Assembly: GCF_016862175.1 (NCBI RefSeq) | Contig: NZ_BOML01000046.1 | Location: forward strand, 1-64,000 | Source: Paractinoplanes durhamensis | GTDB lineage: Bacteria; Actinomycetota; Actinomycetes; Mycobacteriales; Micromonosporaceae | Direction: 5' to 3' | Length of the DNA stretch: 64,000 bases | Shown here: piece by piece, positions 33,066 to 43,828 of the stretch | Position numbering within the stretch: position 1 is the stretch's first letter | Layout: each line of letters begins with the position of its first letter | Program-made: the position numbers and the translations under genes | Notes under the pieces: model-generated | Database searches by the model: none | What the model was told of the DNA's origin: nothing | The model's input: only the letters and a program-made list of their open reading frames with translations

Positions 33066-33827
33066 ATGGGCCAGGGACTTCATACCGTCATTGCTGTGGC
33101 GGTAGACACGAAAGTTCCCCAGGCGGCGGTTGCATCCAAGGCCGCACTCGCGCCGAGCAGAAAACGGACCTCGTCCGTCCTGCTGAAGATCATCATGGCC
33201 GTTACCGGCATCACGCTGATCCTGTTCCTGTACCTGCACATGATCGGCAACCTGAAGATCTTCTTCGGTGCGGAGGCCTTCGATCACTACGCGCACTGGC
33301 TGCGGTCCGTCGCCACGCCGCTGCTGCCCAGGACCTGGTTCCTGTGGATCCAGCGGGGTGGCCTCACGGTCGCGGTGATCGCGCACATCGCGTCGGCGGC
33401 CATCCTGGCCCGCCGGGCCCGCGCGGCCCGCCCGGTCAAGTACGTCCACCGGCCCAAGGTGCAGGGCAGCTACGCGGCCCGCACGATGCGCTGGGGCGGC
33501 GTGATCGTCCTGCTCTTCGTGATCTTCCACGTCCTCGACCTGACCACCGGCACGCTCAACCCGGTCGGGGACAAGCAGCACCCGTACGCCAACGTGGTCG
33601 CCGACTTCGCGCTCGACCGCTGGTACGTGACGCTGTTCTACACGCTCGCGATCGTGGCGGTCGGCTTCCACCTGCGGCACGGCATCTTCAGCGCCGCCCG
33701 CACCCTGGGCCAGCAGACCGCCCGCGGCGAGCGGATCGCCCGGGCCTCCGCCCTGGTGCTGTCGCTCGTCCTGGTAGCCGGCTACCTCGCCGTGCCGTTG
33801 GCGGTCATGACCGGATTGGTGGACTGA
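33066..33827 (+). CDS. sdhC: succinate dehydrogenase cytochrome b subunit
   Basis: Membrane anchor of complex II, about 253 residues with five hydrophobic helices, the single-subunit type-B form. Conserved histidines in LYLHMIGNLK, VIFHVLDLTTG and GFHLRHGIF are candidate heme b ligands. The start is uncertain: ATG 33066, or GTG 33096 giving VAVDTKVP. SdhA follows after one base. Confidence 0.88.
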   Translation: MGQGLHTVIAVAVDTKVPQAAVASKAALAPSRKRTSSVLLKIIMAVTGITLILFLYLHMIGNLKIFFGAEAFDHYAHWLRSVATPLLPRTWFLWIQRGGLTVAVIAHIASAAILARRARAARPVKYVHRPKVQGSYAARTMRWGGVIVLLFVIFHVLDLTTGTLNPVGDKQHPYANVVADFALDRWYVTLFYTLAIVAVGFHLRHGIFSAARTLGQQTARGERIARASALVLSLVLVAGYLAVPLAVMTGLVD

Positions 33828-33828
33828 C

Positions 33829-35768
<1,940 letters not shown>

Positions 35769-35769
<1 letters not shown>

Positions 35770-36518
35770 TGGACATCCAGGTTCGCGTGTGGCGCCAGAC
35801 CGACTCTGCCGACAAGGGCCGGATGGTGACCTACGACGTCAAGGACATCTCCCCCGACGCATCCTTCCTGGAGATGCTCGACGTCCTGAACGAGAAGCTG
35901 ATCCTCGACGGGGACGACCCGGTCGCGTTCGACCACGACTGCCGCGAGGGCATCTGCGGCATGTGCAGCATGGTCATCGACGGTGTGGCGCACGGCCCGG
36001 AGCGGGCCACCACCACCTGCCAGCTGCACATGCGGCACTTCGCCGACGGCGACGTGATCGACGTCGAGCCGTGGCGCGCCGCCGCCTTCCCGGTCATCAA
36101 GGACCTGGTCGTCGACCGCACCGCGTTCGACCGGATCATCCAGGCCGGTGGCTACATCACCGCGCCGACCGGGGCCGCCCCCGAGGCGCACTCGGTGCCG
36201 GTGCCCAAGAAGGACGCCGACCTGGCGTTCGAGGCGGCCACCTGCATCGGCTGCGGCGCCTGCGTCGCGGCCTGCCCGAACGGCTCGGCGATGCTGTTCA
36301 CCGCGGCCAAGGTCGCGCACCTGGGTCTCGTGCCGCAGGGCCAGCCGGAGCGGGACACCCGGGTGCTCGACATGCTCCAGGCCCAGGACGACGCCGGCTT
36401 CGGCGGCTGCACCAACGCCGGCGAGTGCACCACGGTCTGCCCGAAGGGCATTCCGCTGACGCTCATCGGCCGCCTCAACGCCGACTATCGCAAGGCACTG
36501 CGCAACAGCAACAGCTGA
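35769..36518 (+). CDS. sdhB: succinate dehydrogenase iron-sulfur subunit
   Basis: Electron-transfer subunit, 249 residues. The [2Fe-2S] ligands are in CREGICGMCSMVIDG with a later TTCQLH; the [4Fe-4S] and [3Fe-4S] ligands are in CIGCGACVAACPNG and CTNAGECTTVCPKGIP. Its ATG shares a base with the sdhA stop (TAATG), completing a C-A-B operon. Confidence 0.95.
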
Positions 36519-36521
36519 TCT

Positions 36522-36553
36522 CCGGTCCGGGCACAACGGCGTGCCCGGCCCGG
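36522..36553. terminator. bidirectional hairpin, sdhB/TetR
   Basis: CCGG-T-CCGGGCAC, loop AACGGC, GTGCCCGG-C-CCGG: a 12-bp stem with one mismatch between convergent genes, lacking a U-tract as is usual in actinobacteria. Confidence 0.75.
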
Positions 36554-36554
36554 C

Positions 36555-37142
36555 TCACCGAGCCTTGTTGCCACCGATACCGCCGTAGATGAACGAGGTC
36601 AGCGTCTCGATGGCCTCGTCATCCGGCAGCTTCGACATCCACTCCGCCGCGAAGCTCGACACCAGCGCCCCGAAGATCGACGCGATGACGAGCGGCTCCC
36701 CCGGCAGGTCGAGTTTCGCCAGGTGCGCGGCGATGTGCCCGCGGTCGGGCTCCATCATCGCCTGCACCACCCGGTCGAACTCCGCGTCGACGATCGCGGC
36801 CTGCCGCAGCGCGTCCATCACCACCCGATGCCGCCGGTAGAAACCCCAGAACGCGGCCACGTGGTAGCGCACCGCGGCCCGGTCGGTGAAGTCGTCACCG
36901 TGCCCGTCGGCCGCCGCTGACGCGTCCCCCTCGGCGAGCAGGTCGGCCAGCAGCGCCTCGAGCAGCTTCTCCTTGCTCGTGAAGTGCTGGTAGAACGACC
37001 CGGTCGCCCGCCCGGCCTCCGCCGTGATGTCCGTGATCTTGGCGTTGAGGTAGCCGGCGCGCTCGAACACCCGGATCGCCGCGGCCTTCAGCTCCGCCTC
37101 GGTCTGCGCCGCCCGCTGCTTGCGCACACCCGTCTCCGCCAT
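36555..37142 (-). CDS. TetR-family regulator
   Basis: A 195-residue TetR protein: HTH ITDITAEAGRATGSFYQHFTSKEKLLEALL at residues 37-66 and a C-terminal ligand domain. It is divergent from the flavin monooxygenase; tandem palindromes at that gene's start are the likely operator. The predicted -35 of the monooxygenase overlaps this gene's first codon. Confidence 0.9.
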   Translation of the reverse strand: MAETGVRKQRAAQTEAELKAAAIRVFERAGYLNAKITDITAEAGRATGSFYQHFTSKEKLLEALLADLLAEGDASAAADGHGDDFTDRAAVRYHVAAFWGFYRRHRVVMDALRQAAIVDAEFDRVVQAMMEPDRGHIAAHLAKLDLPGEPLVIASIFGALVSSFAAEWMSKLPDDEAIETLTSFIYGGIGGNKAR

Positions 37143-37171
37143 TGACGCAGGATATCAACCTGCCTTACGGT
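37142..37171 (+). promoter_or_regulatory. sigma-A-type promoter of the monooxygenase
   Basis: TTGACG (37142-37147), an 18-bp spacer, TACGGT (37166-37171). The ATG follows after 6 bases, so the mRNA is expected to be leaderless. Confidence 0.6.
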
Positions 37172-37199
37172 GAATCTATGTTCACTGAATCGGGATTCA
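37171..37199. promoter_or_regulatory. tandem TetR operators over the start codon
   Basis: Two consecutive TGAA-N6-TTCA palindromes separated by one base. The second (37186-37199) has perfect half-sites TGAATC/GATTCA. They span the last base of the -10 through codon 7, where a bound repressor would block initiation. Confidence 0.65.
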
Positions 37200-38563
37200 C
37201 TCTCATCGTCGGCGCCGGACCCACCGGCCTCACCCTGGCCCGCGAGCTCCAGCGCCGCGGCGCCCCGTTCCGGATCATCGACAGGGAGAAGGAGCCGTTC
37301 ACCGGCTCCCGCGGCAAGGGCCTGCAGCCCCGCACCCAGGAGATCCTCGACGACCTCGGGCTGATCGACGCGTTCCGCGCGCACGGCGGCGACTATCCCG
37401 AGCTGCTCATCCACCTGCCCGGCGGCCAGGAGATGCGGCAGCGGATGGACGAGCTGCACGACCCCACGCCCTCCGTGCCGTACCCGAATCTGCTGATGGT
37501 TCCGCAGTGGCGCACCGCGGAGCTGCTCGCCGAGGGGGTGCCGGTCGAATACGGCACCGGCCTGGCCTCCTTCACCGAGGACGCCGGCGGCGTACACGTC
37601 ACCCTCGACACCGGCGAGACGCTGACCTGCCGTTATCTGGTCGGGGCCGACGGCGGGCGGAGCACCGTCCGGCACCTGCTCGGGGTGCCGTTCGAGGGCG
37701 AGACGCACGAGACCGAGCGCCTGTTCATCGCCGACGTCCGGATCAACGGCCTCGACCGCGACAACTGGCACATCTGGCCCGGCGCCGGCGCGGGATCGTT
37801 CCGGCTGGGCCTGTGCCCACTGCCCGGCACCGACGACTTCCAGCTCACCGCCCCGCCGACCGAGCAGTCGGTGGCGGAGCTGGTCGCCTCGGTCGACCCC
37901 GCGCTCGAGGTCACCCACGTCGGCTGGACGTCGCACTTCCGGGCCAACATCCGGATGGTCAGCCGCTACCGCATCGGCAACGTCTTCCTCGCCGGCGACG
38001 CCGCGCACGTCCATTCCCCGGCCGGCGGCCAGGGCCTCAACACCGGCATCCAGGACGCCTGGAACCTCGGCTGGAAACTCGCGAAGGGCAACGATCAATT
38101 GCTGGCGACGTACGAGGCGGAGCGCCTCCCGGTCGCCGCCGATGTCCTGGGCATCAGCACCCGGCTGCACCAGCGCCACGTGGACGGCGACCCGGATGCG
38201 ATGCGTCGTGACGACCCGGTGCTGCGCCAGCTGTCCCTCAGCTACCGCGGTGGGCCGCTGGCCGCCGAGCACCGCGCGGCCCCCGGCCCGGTCCGGGCGG
38301 GCGACCGGGCACCGGACGCGCCGCTGGCCGGCGGGCGCCGGATCTTCGACCTGCTGCGCGGCCCGCACCCCACGCTGCTCGCCTTCGACTGGACCGGCGA
38401 CCTGCCGTTCGCGCCGGCCCACCGGATCGCCGACCCGGCCGCCCTGGCGGCGTACGACGTCCGCGAACCCACGCTCATGCTGATCCGCCCGGACGACTAC
38501 ATCGGTTGCGCGACCACCGACCCGGCCGACATCACCGCCTACCTAAATCGGATCGGAGACTGA
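37178..38563 (+). CDS. class A FAD-dependent monooxygenase
   Basis: Aromatic-hydroxylase-like flavoprotein, 461 residues. FAD motif IVGAGPTGLTLARELQRRG, DG motif GADGGRSTVRHLLG, and GD motif NVFLAGDAAHVHSPAGGQGLN are all intact. A short C-terminal thioredoxin-like tail (RRIFDLLRGPHPTLLAF) is typical of PHBH-family enzymes of the RdmE/MhpA type. Probably induced by an aromatic ligand of the neighbouring TetR. Confidence 0.9.
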   Translation: MFTESGFTLIVGAGPTGLTLARELQRRGAPFRIIDREKEPFTGSRGKGLQPRTQEILDDLGLIDAFRAHGGDYPELLIHLPGGQEMRQRMDELHDPTPSVPYPNLLMVPQWRTAELLAEGVPVEYGTGLASFTEDAGGVHVTLDTGETLTCRYLVGADGGRSTVRHLLGVPFEGETHETERLFIADVRINGLDRDNWHIWPGAGAGSFRLGLCPLPGTDDFQLTAPPTEQSVAELVASVDPALEVTHVGWTSHFRANIRMVSRYRIGNVFLAGDAAHVHSPAGGQGLNTGIQDAWNLGWKLAKGNDQLLATYEAERLPVAADVLGISTRLHQRHVDGDPDAMRRDDPVLRQLSLSYRGGPLAAEHRAAPGPVRAGDRAPDAPLAGGRRIFDLLRGPHPTLLAFDWTGDLPFAPAHRIADPAALAAYDVREPTLMLIRPDDYIGCATTDPADITAYLNRIGD

Positions 38564-38641
38564 GTTTCCCCAGTTCAGCGTCGGTCGTTGGAGATCTTGG
38601 AGCCCATCTGCACCGCCCTTCCGCCGCCGACGAGGAGTCAC

Positions 38642-39457
38642 ATGTTCCGGTCCCGTGCCGTCCTGGCGCTCACGCTGTCCTTCGTCGTGGCGATGTCCAC
38701 CGAGAGCAGTCATGCCCTGCGGCTCGCCGCCGACGAGGTGACCGCCCCGGCCCCGCGATATGTGGCGCTGGGTGACTCGTACTCGGCCGGGCTGGGAAGT
38801 GGTGGCAGCGAGAGTGGGGGAAGCTGCCTGCGCAACACCAATGCCTTCCCGGCCCGGTGGGCGAACGCCCATCCGGGCTTCGACTCGGTGCTCAACGCCT
38901 GCTCCGGCGCCGGGACCGAAGCGGTGCGGCGGAGTCAGCTGGAGCCGCTGACCGGGAACACCGCGCTGGTCAGCCTCACCGCCGGCGGCAACGACATCGG
39001 CTTTTCGCGCACCATGACCGTCTGTGTCGTCGACCCCCGCGACTCGTCCTGCCTGACCGGTGCCCGAAAGGGCGCCGACCAGGCCCGGACCGTGCTGCCC
39101 GAGCGGCTCCGGCTGCTCTATGCGGCGATCCGCGACCGGGCGCCGAAGGCCGACGTGCTGGTGTTCGGCTATCCGCGTTTCTTCCGTACGGCCAAGATCG
39201 GTTGCCGTTTGCTCAAGCCGGCCGAGCGCGAGGCCATCAACGACACGATCGACGCCCTGAACCGGGTGATCGAGCAGCAGGCGACGGCGGCCGGGTTCCG
39301 GTTCGTGGCGGTCAGCCCGGCGTTCGCCGGTCACGGGCTCTGCGCGGCCAAGCCGTGGCTGAACTCGGTGACGTTCCCGGCGGTCAACTCCTTCCACCCC
39401 AACAACGCCGGCCAGCGCGACGGCTACCTGGCCGCGATGACCGCCCTGGCGCCCTGA
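38642..39457 (+). CDS. secreted SGNH/GDSL esterase
   Basis: A 271-residue SGNH hydrolase with an N-terminal Sec signal (RAVLALTLSFVVAMSTESSHA). Block I is ALGDSYSAG (nucleophile Ser), block III is TAGGNDIGF and block V is NSFHPNNAGQ. Six cysteines suggest disulfides, as in Streptomyces lipases. GAGGAG precedes the ATG. The 3' end overlaps the convergent MFS gene by 34 bp. Confidence 0.88.
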   Translation: MFRSRAVLALTLSFVVAMSTESSHALRLAADEVTAPAPRYVALGDSYSAGLGSGGSESGGSCLRNTNAFPARWANAHPGFDSVLNACSGAGTEAVRRSQLEPLTGNTALVSLTAGGNDIGFSRTMTVCVVDPRDSSCLTGARKGADQARTVLPERLRLLYAAIRDRAPKADVLVFGYPRFFRTAKIGCRLLKPAEREAINDTIDALNRVIEQQATAAGFRFVAVSPAFAGHGLCAAKPWLNSVTFPAVNSFHPNNAGQRDGYLAAMTALAP

Positions 39458-40584
39458 GCGACCAGCGCACCCGCCGCCGCCACCGCCGCGGCGGTCAGCA
39501 GCGGGGCAACCGCTCCGAACCGGACCATCACCGAGCCGAGCGGGATCGCGATCGCCACCGAGCCGAACATGACCGTGTTCGCGGTGGCGCCGACCCGGCC
39601 GAGCAGGTGGTCCGGGGTTTCGGTCTGCACCGCGGTGATCCCGGCGATCAGCGCCCCGACCAGGCCGATCCCGGCCAGCACGCTGCCGACGATCATCGAC
39701 GGCCACCACGGCAGGGACCACGTCACGCAGGCGATCGCGAAGGTGGCCGTGCCGAGGGCGGCGATCGCGGCCGGGCCGAAGCGGGTCAGCAGGCGGCCGA
39801 CGAGCAGGCCGCTCACGAGTGAGCCGGCGCCCTGCGCGGTGGAGAGGAAACCGAGGCGGGTGGCGGGCAGGTGCAGCCCGTGCACCAGTTGCGCGATGAC
39901 GCCGGCGCTGGTGAGGCCGGACAGTCCGATGGCGACCGCCGCGACCAGGACCGGCCTGCGCACGGCCGGGTTGCCGAACAGCGCGCGCAGGCCCTCGCGG
40001 ATCTCCCCCCGCTCCGGTTTCTCCATCGGCAGCGCCGGGGGCAGCCGGAGCAGGGCGTAGCAACCGGCGGCGATCAGCGGCGCCACCGCGGCCAGCAGCA
40101 CCACCGGCACCGGGCCCGACCACGCGTACAGGCCGGCTCCGGCAAGCGGTGCGATCAGCTTCATGCCCTCCTGGGCGCTGGCCCGCCAGCCGTTGACGTC
40201 GCCGAGCCGGCCCGGCGGCAGCGCGGACGGCAGGATCGCCGTCTCGGCCGCGTCGTTCAGCACGTAGCTGAGGCCGCGGGCCAGCAGCACCACGTAGATC
40301 AGCCACACCTCACGGACCGACGAGACGGCCAGCAGGGTCAGCATGATCGCGGCCAGCAGCACGTCGGTCCCGATCACCAGCGGGCGGCGGGGCAGGCGGT
40401 CGGCCAGCGTGCCCAGCCAGGGTGCGCCCAGGGTCGGCGCGTAGATGCACAGGCCGGTCAGCGCGGCGACCGCCGGCGAGCCGGTGAGGTCGAAGACCCA
40501 GATGCCGGCGGCGAGGGTCATCGCGGTGCTGCCGAACCCGGACACCAGCGAGATCACGATGAACAGGACCACGTTGCGCCGCAC
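39424..40584 (-). CDS. MFS transporter, EntS/MefA-like
   Basis: A 386-residue permease with about 12 helices, MFS_3-like (VISLVSGFGSTAMTLAAGIWVFDLTGS). Motif A appears as GTLADRLPRRPLV. Probably a drug or siderophore exporter. Downstream of, and same strand as, an HTH regulator; 61 bp separate them. Confidence 0.85.
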   Translation of the reverse strand: MRRNVVLFIVISLVSGFGSTAMTLAAGIWVFDLTGSPAVAALTGLCIYAPTLGAPWLGTLADRLPRRPLVIGTDVLLAAIMLTLLAVSSVREVWLIYVVLLARGLSYVLNDAAETAILPSALPPGRLGDVNGWRASAQEGMKLIAPLAGAGLYAWSGPVPVVLLAAVAPLIAAGCYALLRLPPALPMEKPERGEIREGLRALFGNPAVRRPVLVAAVAIGLSGLTSAGVIAQLVHGLHLPATRLGFLSTAQGAGSLVSGLLVGRLLTRFGPAAIAALGTATFAIACVTWSLPWWPSMIVGSVLAGIGLVGALIAGITAVQTETPDHLLGRVGATANTVMFGSVAIAIPLGSVMVRFGAVAPLLTAAAVAAAGALVAQGARAVIAAR

Positions 40585-40645
40585 GCGCGACCTCCCTCAG
40601 GCTTGAGCCGGTGCGGCTCATCCTCGGGAGTTGAGTGGCAATCTG

Positions 40646-41131
40646 TCAACCCTGCGCGGTGGCCTCCCCCAAGGCGGTCCGCAGCCGGTCGATCGCCGTT
40701 TCGGTCGGCTGCGGCAGCGCCGGCCGGGCCGCGGCGAGGTCGTCCAGGACGTCCTTCACCAGCGAATACAGCCCTCCACCGGGCGCTTCGGGGGCGGCCC
40801 CGAGGGTCTGGCGCACGAGGGCGGCGCGGACGAATCGGCCGTCCCATCGGCGGTCGGCTCCGATCCGGCGGTGCAGCTCCACGGCCGCTTCGCGGACGGC
40901 GGTGAGCTTTTCGCCGTACGCAAGATCGAGCTCGCGCCGCACCGGGCGCAACGCCGCCGCCAAGCGCAATCGTCGCTGCTCGGCGGCCTGCCGGCTGGTC
41001 AGGCCGAGCGCCGCGGCGATCTCCGCCCAGGTGGCGCCGCCCCGCCGGGCCGCGTCGATCAGCGCGAGCTCCTCGGCGTCGAGCCGGGCCCGGCGCTCGT
41101 GAATCTCGCGCAGATCACCCAGCTCGGCCAT
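40646..41131 (-). CDS. HTH regulator (HSP18-regulator-like)
   Basis: A 161-residue protein. An early helix is followed by a sigma-like or Mar-like HTH, IDAARRGGATWAEIAAALGLTSRQAAEQRRLRL (residues 25-57), then a helical tail. It resembles proteins annotated in actinomycetes as HSP18 transcriptional regulators; true targets are unknown. A TAGGGT -10 lies 6 bases before the ATG, suggesting a leaderless mRNA. A 25-bp inverted repeat lies just upstream. It may control itself and the MFS gene downstream. Confidence 0.7.
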   Translation of the reverse strand: MAELGDLREIHERRARLDAEELALIDAARRGGATWAEIAAALGLTSRQAAEQRRLRLAAALRPVRRELDLAYGEKLTAVREAAVELHRRIGADRRWDGRFVRAALVRQTLGAAPEAPGGGLYSLVKDVLDDLAAARPALPQPTETAIDRLRTALGEATAQG

Positions 41132-41145
41132 GGTGCCACCCTAGC

Positions 41146-41170
41146 AGTTGTCAACGGTTCATTGACAACT
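41146..41170. promoter_or_regulatory. 25-bp inverted repeat upstream of the HTH gene
   Basis: AGTTGTCAA, 7 bases, TTGACAACT: perfect 9-bp arms. It overlaps the 3' end of the TetR remnant and the likely -35 of the HTH gene. Candidate autoregulatory operator. Confidence 0.6.
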
Positions 41171-41381
41171 CAAGGCCGTCGAGAACGACGGCCAGGCCCT
41201 GCTCGAAGGAGTCGTCGGCCGGGTCGGGGCCGAAGCCGCCGTCGGCGACGGCGGCAGCGAGCGCCGGGAACCGCTCCGGCCGGACGAACCTGGTCAGCAG
41301 CTCCTCGTAGTCGCCGAACGCCCGCGCCGGATCGCCGAGCAGGATGGCCATCACGTGCGCCTCGCCGCTCGTCGCCGTCAC
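41151..41381 (-). pseudogene. TetR C-terminal remnant
   Basis: A 76-residue frame resembling only the C-terminal end of TetR regulators (ARAFGDYEELLTRFV, DPADDSFEQGLAVVLDGLEL). No HTH can be found before it: only 69 bp separate it from the divergent MFS start. Most likely a truncated regulator, though a small intact protein cannot be ruled out. Confidence 0.55.
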
Positions 41382-41450
41382 CGATCCCGCCTCGGCCTCC
41401 GTCTTGTAAGGGGTTGAGAACTACTCACTCATTACCGCAAGCTGTTCTCC

Positions 41451-42632
41451 ATGCGCTGGATCATCCTTGCGGTTGCCACCTTCACCCAGGCCGCGGCCGC
41501 GTTCTTCGCCCAGGGGCTCGGGGCGCTCGGCGTTCAGCTTCAGCACGACCTGGGGATCGGCGTGGCGCAGCTCGGCCTGCTGATGTCGGCCGTCCAATTC
41601 GTACCCCTGGTCGGGCTGCTGGTCGCCGGGGAGATGCTGGACCGCCTCGACGAGCGCTGGGTGGTGGGCGGCGGCGCCGGGCTGATCGGGGTGGCCCTGA
41701 TCGCCGGGACGCTGGCGCCGGGCTACGCCGGCCTGCTCGTCGTCCTGCTGGTCGTCGGGGCCGGCTACAGCACCGTGCAGCCCGGCGGCAGCAAGTCGGT
41801 GGCGTCCTGGTTCGACGCGTCCCGGCGGGGCACCGCGATGGGCATCAGGCAGGCGGGCCTGCCGCTGGGGGCGGCGATCGCGTCGGCCACGCTGCCGGCG
41901 ATCGGGGCGGTCCACGGATGGCGGGCCACCCTGCTGACCGGTGGCGCGGTCGCGCTGGCCGGGGCGGCCGCGTTCGTCCTCGTCTACCGCCGGCCGCCGG
42001 GGTTGGTGGTGGCGCCGGCCCGCGCCGCCGGTGGGCGTCTCGTGCTGCTGGGCGATCCGGCGCTGCGCCGTGCCCTGCTGTGCGGGGTCAGCCTGATCTC
42101 GGTGCAGACCGGCCTCGGCCTGCTGACCGTGCTGCACCTGCACGAGGTGGCCGGGCTGTCGCCCGGCCGGGCGGCGGCGATCCTGGTCGCGGCGCAGGGC
42201 GCGGGCGTCGCCGGGCGGATCGCGCTGGCCGCATTCAGCGATCGGGCACGGGTGTCCCGGCAGAGCGTGGTCACCGGCAGCCTGCTCGCGGTCGCGGTCG
42301 CCCTGGTGCTGCTGCTGACCCCGCTGGGCGGCTCGCCGGTGGCGGCCACCGTGGTGTTCGTCTGGCTCGGATTCTTCGGCATCGGCTGGTACGGGCCATG
42401 GGTGGCGCTGGTGACCGAGGCGGCGCCGGCCGGGCGGACCGGTTTCGCGATCGGCCTGGCGATGGCCGTCAATCAGGTCGCCATCGTCGGCGTACCGCCG
42501 CTGCTCGGTCTCTTGCGTGACGTGACCGGCGGCTTCGCCACCTCATGGGGTGTCCTGGCTTTTTGTGTCGCGCTCGCCCTGGCCGGCCTCAGCCGGACAA
42601 CCGTGACGATTCCTGGCTCTGCATCGCGGTGA
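41451..42632 (+). CDS. MFS transporter, NimT/CynX-like
   Basis: A 393-residue, 12-helix MFS protein. The loop 2-3 motif is GEMLDRLDERWV, and helix 5 holds GIRQAGLPLGAAIAS. It resembles the cyanate/nitroimidazole (CynX/NimT) group. It is divergent from the TetR remnant, which may once have regulated it. It overlaps the convergent sigma gene by 44 bp. Confidence 0.82.
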   Translation: MRWIILAVATFTQAAAAFFAQGLGALGVQLQHDLGIGVAQLGLLMSAVQFVPLVGLLVAGEMLDRLDERWVVGGGAGLIGVALIAGTLAPGYAGLLVVLLVVGAGYSTVQPGGSKSVASWFDASRRGTAMGIRQAGLPLGAAIASATLPAIGAVHGWRATLLTGGAVALAGAAAFVLVYRRPPGLVVAPARAAGGRLVLLGDPALRRALLCGVSLISVQTGLGLLTVLHLHEVAGLSPGRAAAILVAAQGAGVAGRIALAAFSDRARVSRQSVVTGSLLAVAVALVLLLTPLGGSPVAATVVFVWLGFFGIGWYGPWVALVTEAAPAGRTGFAIGLAMAVNQVAIVGVPPLLGLLRDVTGGFATSWGVLAFCVALALAGLSRTTVTIPGSASR

Positions 42633-43155
42633 CCAGGTCCTCGCGGGCCCGGGCGATCCGGGAGCGGATCGTGCCGACCGGGCAGTCGCAGATCTCGGCC
42701 ACCTCGGCGTAGGAGAGGCCGGCCACCTGGGTGAGCAGGAACGCCTCCCGGCGGTCCGGGGCCAGGGCGCGGATCAGCTCGGTCAGCGCGTGGTGCTCCT
42801 CGAAACGGGACGCGCCGCGGGTGGCGGTGACCGCCTCGGCGTTCGACTCCCAGTCGGGCAGCGCGGCCGTCCGGGGCCGGCGGGTGGCGTGCCGGACGTG
42901 GTCGGCGGCGACCCGGCGGGCGATCGAGAACAGCCAGGTCCGCACCGTGGAGCGGCCGGCGAACCGGGGCAGCGCCCCCACCGCCCGCAGGTAGGTCTCC
43001 TGGGCCAGGTCCTCGACCTCGGCCGGGGACGTCAGCGGCGCCAGGAAGCGCAGGACGTCGCGCTGGGTGAGCCGGATCAGGTCGGTGAGTGCGTCCCGAT
43101 CGCCACGGCCGGCCGCAAACGCCAGGGCGGCAAGAGGATCGGTCGGCGGAGTCAC
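42589..43155 (-). CDS. ECF sigma factor (SigC-like)
   Basis: Group IV sigma-70 factor, about 188 residues from the GTG giving VTPPTDPL. Region 2 is DVLRFLAPLTSPAEVEDLAQETYLRAV with RTWLFSIARRVAADHVR; region 4 is DRREAFLLTQVAGLSYAEVAEICDCPVGTIRSRIARAR. No anti-sigma gene is adjacent. It is divergent from the copper/heme genes, with matching GAAC-N17 promoters ahead of itself, the PCu(A)C gene and the PepSY gene. The GTG lies 7 bases after the predicted -10. Confidence 0.88.
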   Translation of the reverse strand: MTPPTDPLAALAFAAGRGDRDALTDLIRLTQRDVLRFLAPLTSPAEVEDLAQETYLRAVGALPRFAGRSTVRTWLFSIARRVAADHVRHATRRPRTAALPDWESNAEAVTATRGASRFEEHHALTELIRALAPDRREAFLLTQVAGLSYAEVAEICDCPVGTIRSRIARAREDLVTAMQSQESSRLSG

Positions 43156-43162
43156 GGGCGGT

Positions 43163-43189
43163 GATACGCGGCGCCGGGCCGAAAGGTTC
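43163..43189 (-). promoter_or_regulatory. putative ECF promoter of the sigma gene
   Basis: Minus strand GAAC (-35), 17 bases, CGTATC (-10). The surrounding GAACCTTTCG is shared with the PepSY promoter region, suggesting autoregulation. Confidence 0.45.
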
Positions 43190-43234
43190 ACCGGCGGGAA
43201 CTGAGCCGGCGCCCGCGGCGACTTATGGGAGGAC

Positions 43235-43263
43235 GGGAACTTTTTCCACGTCCGGTGGGACCA
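43235..43263 (+). promoter_or_regulatory. putative ECF promoter of the copper operon
   Basis: GGGAAC, 17 bases, GGACCA, 34 bases before the PCu(A)C ATG. Spacing equals that of the sigma and PepSY elements. Confidence 0.4.
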
Positions 43264-43297
43264 AAGAACCGCAGATCCCACCAACGAATCGGATGTC

Positions 43298-43828
43298 ATG
43301 AAAAATTACCGATTTTCGGCGACGGTGACGGCCGCGCTTCTGGTCGCGTTCGGTACAGCCGGTTGCGGCAACAGCGATGACACAGCGAGCCCGGCGGCCT
43401 CGGCGACCGCCGCCACGACCCTCACGATCAAGGACCCCTGGGTGAAAGCGGCCGCGGCCGGCGAGATGACCGCCGCGTTCGGTGTTCTGACCAACGACAC
43501 CGGCGCCGACATCACGGTCACCGCGGCCGAGTCGCCGGTCTCGCCGATGGAGCTGCACGAGATGACCATGAAGGACGGCAAGATGGTCATGCAGCCCAAG
43601 GAGGGCGGCTTCGTGATCAAGGCGCACGGCACCCACGAGCTCGGGCCGGGCGGCGACCACCTGATGATGATGAAGCCGAGCGCGGCGATCGAGGCCGGCG
43701 ACGAGGTGACCTTCACCCTGAAACTCGCCGACGGCAGCACCGTGCCGTTCAGTGCGATCGCCAAGCCGTTCGCGGGTGCGGCCGAGAGCTACGCGCCCGA
43801 CATGCCGATGGGGAGCAGCGCTCCGTGA
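43298..43828 (+). CDS. PCu(A)C copper chaperone lipoprotein
   Basis: A 176-residue exported protein. A lipobox (TAGC, Cys23) follows the signal peptide, then a Thr/Ala spacer and a PCu(A)C (DUF461) domain. Copper ligands follow the family pattern H-M...M...H-x-M: MELHEMTMKDGKMVM and GGDHLMMM. It delivers Cu(I) outside the membrane, typically to cytochrome oxidase. It is first in an operon with a DyP peroxidase and CopC, joined by a GTGA overlap. Confidence 0.9.
   Translation: MKNYRFSATVTAALLVAFGTAGCGNSDDTASPAASATAATTLTIKDPWVKAAAAGEMTAAFGVLTNDTGADITVTAAESPVSPMELHEMTMKDGKMVMQPKEGGFVIKAHGTHELGPGGDHLMMMKPSAAIEAGDEVTFTLKLADGSTVPFSAIAKPFAGAAESYAPDMPMGSSAP

Noticed and set aside
40626..40650. Second copy of the HTH operator (AGTTGA...TCAACC) before the MFS gene
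   Set aside because: Arm length and spacing differ from the 41146 repeat, so the resemblance may be chance.
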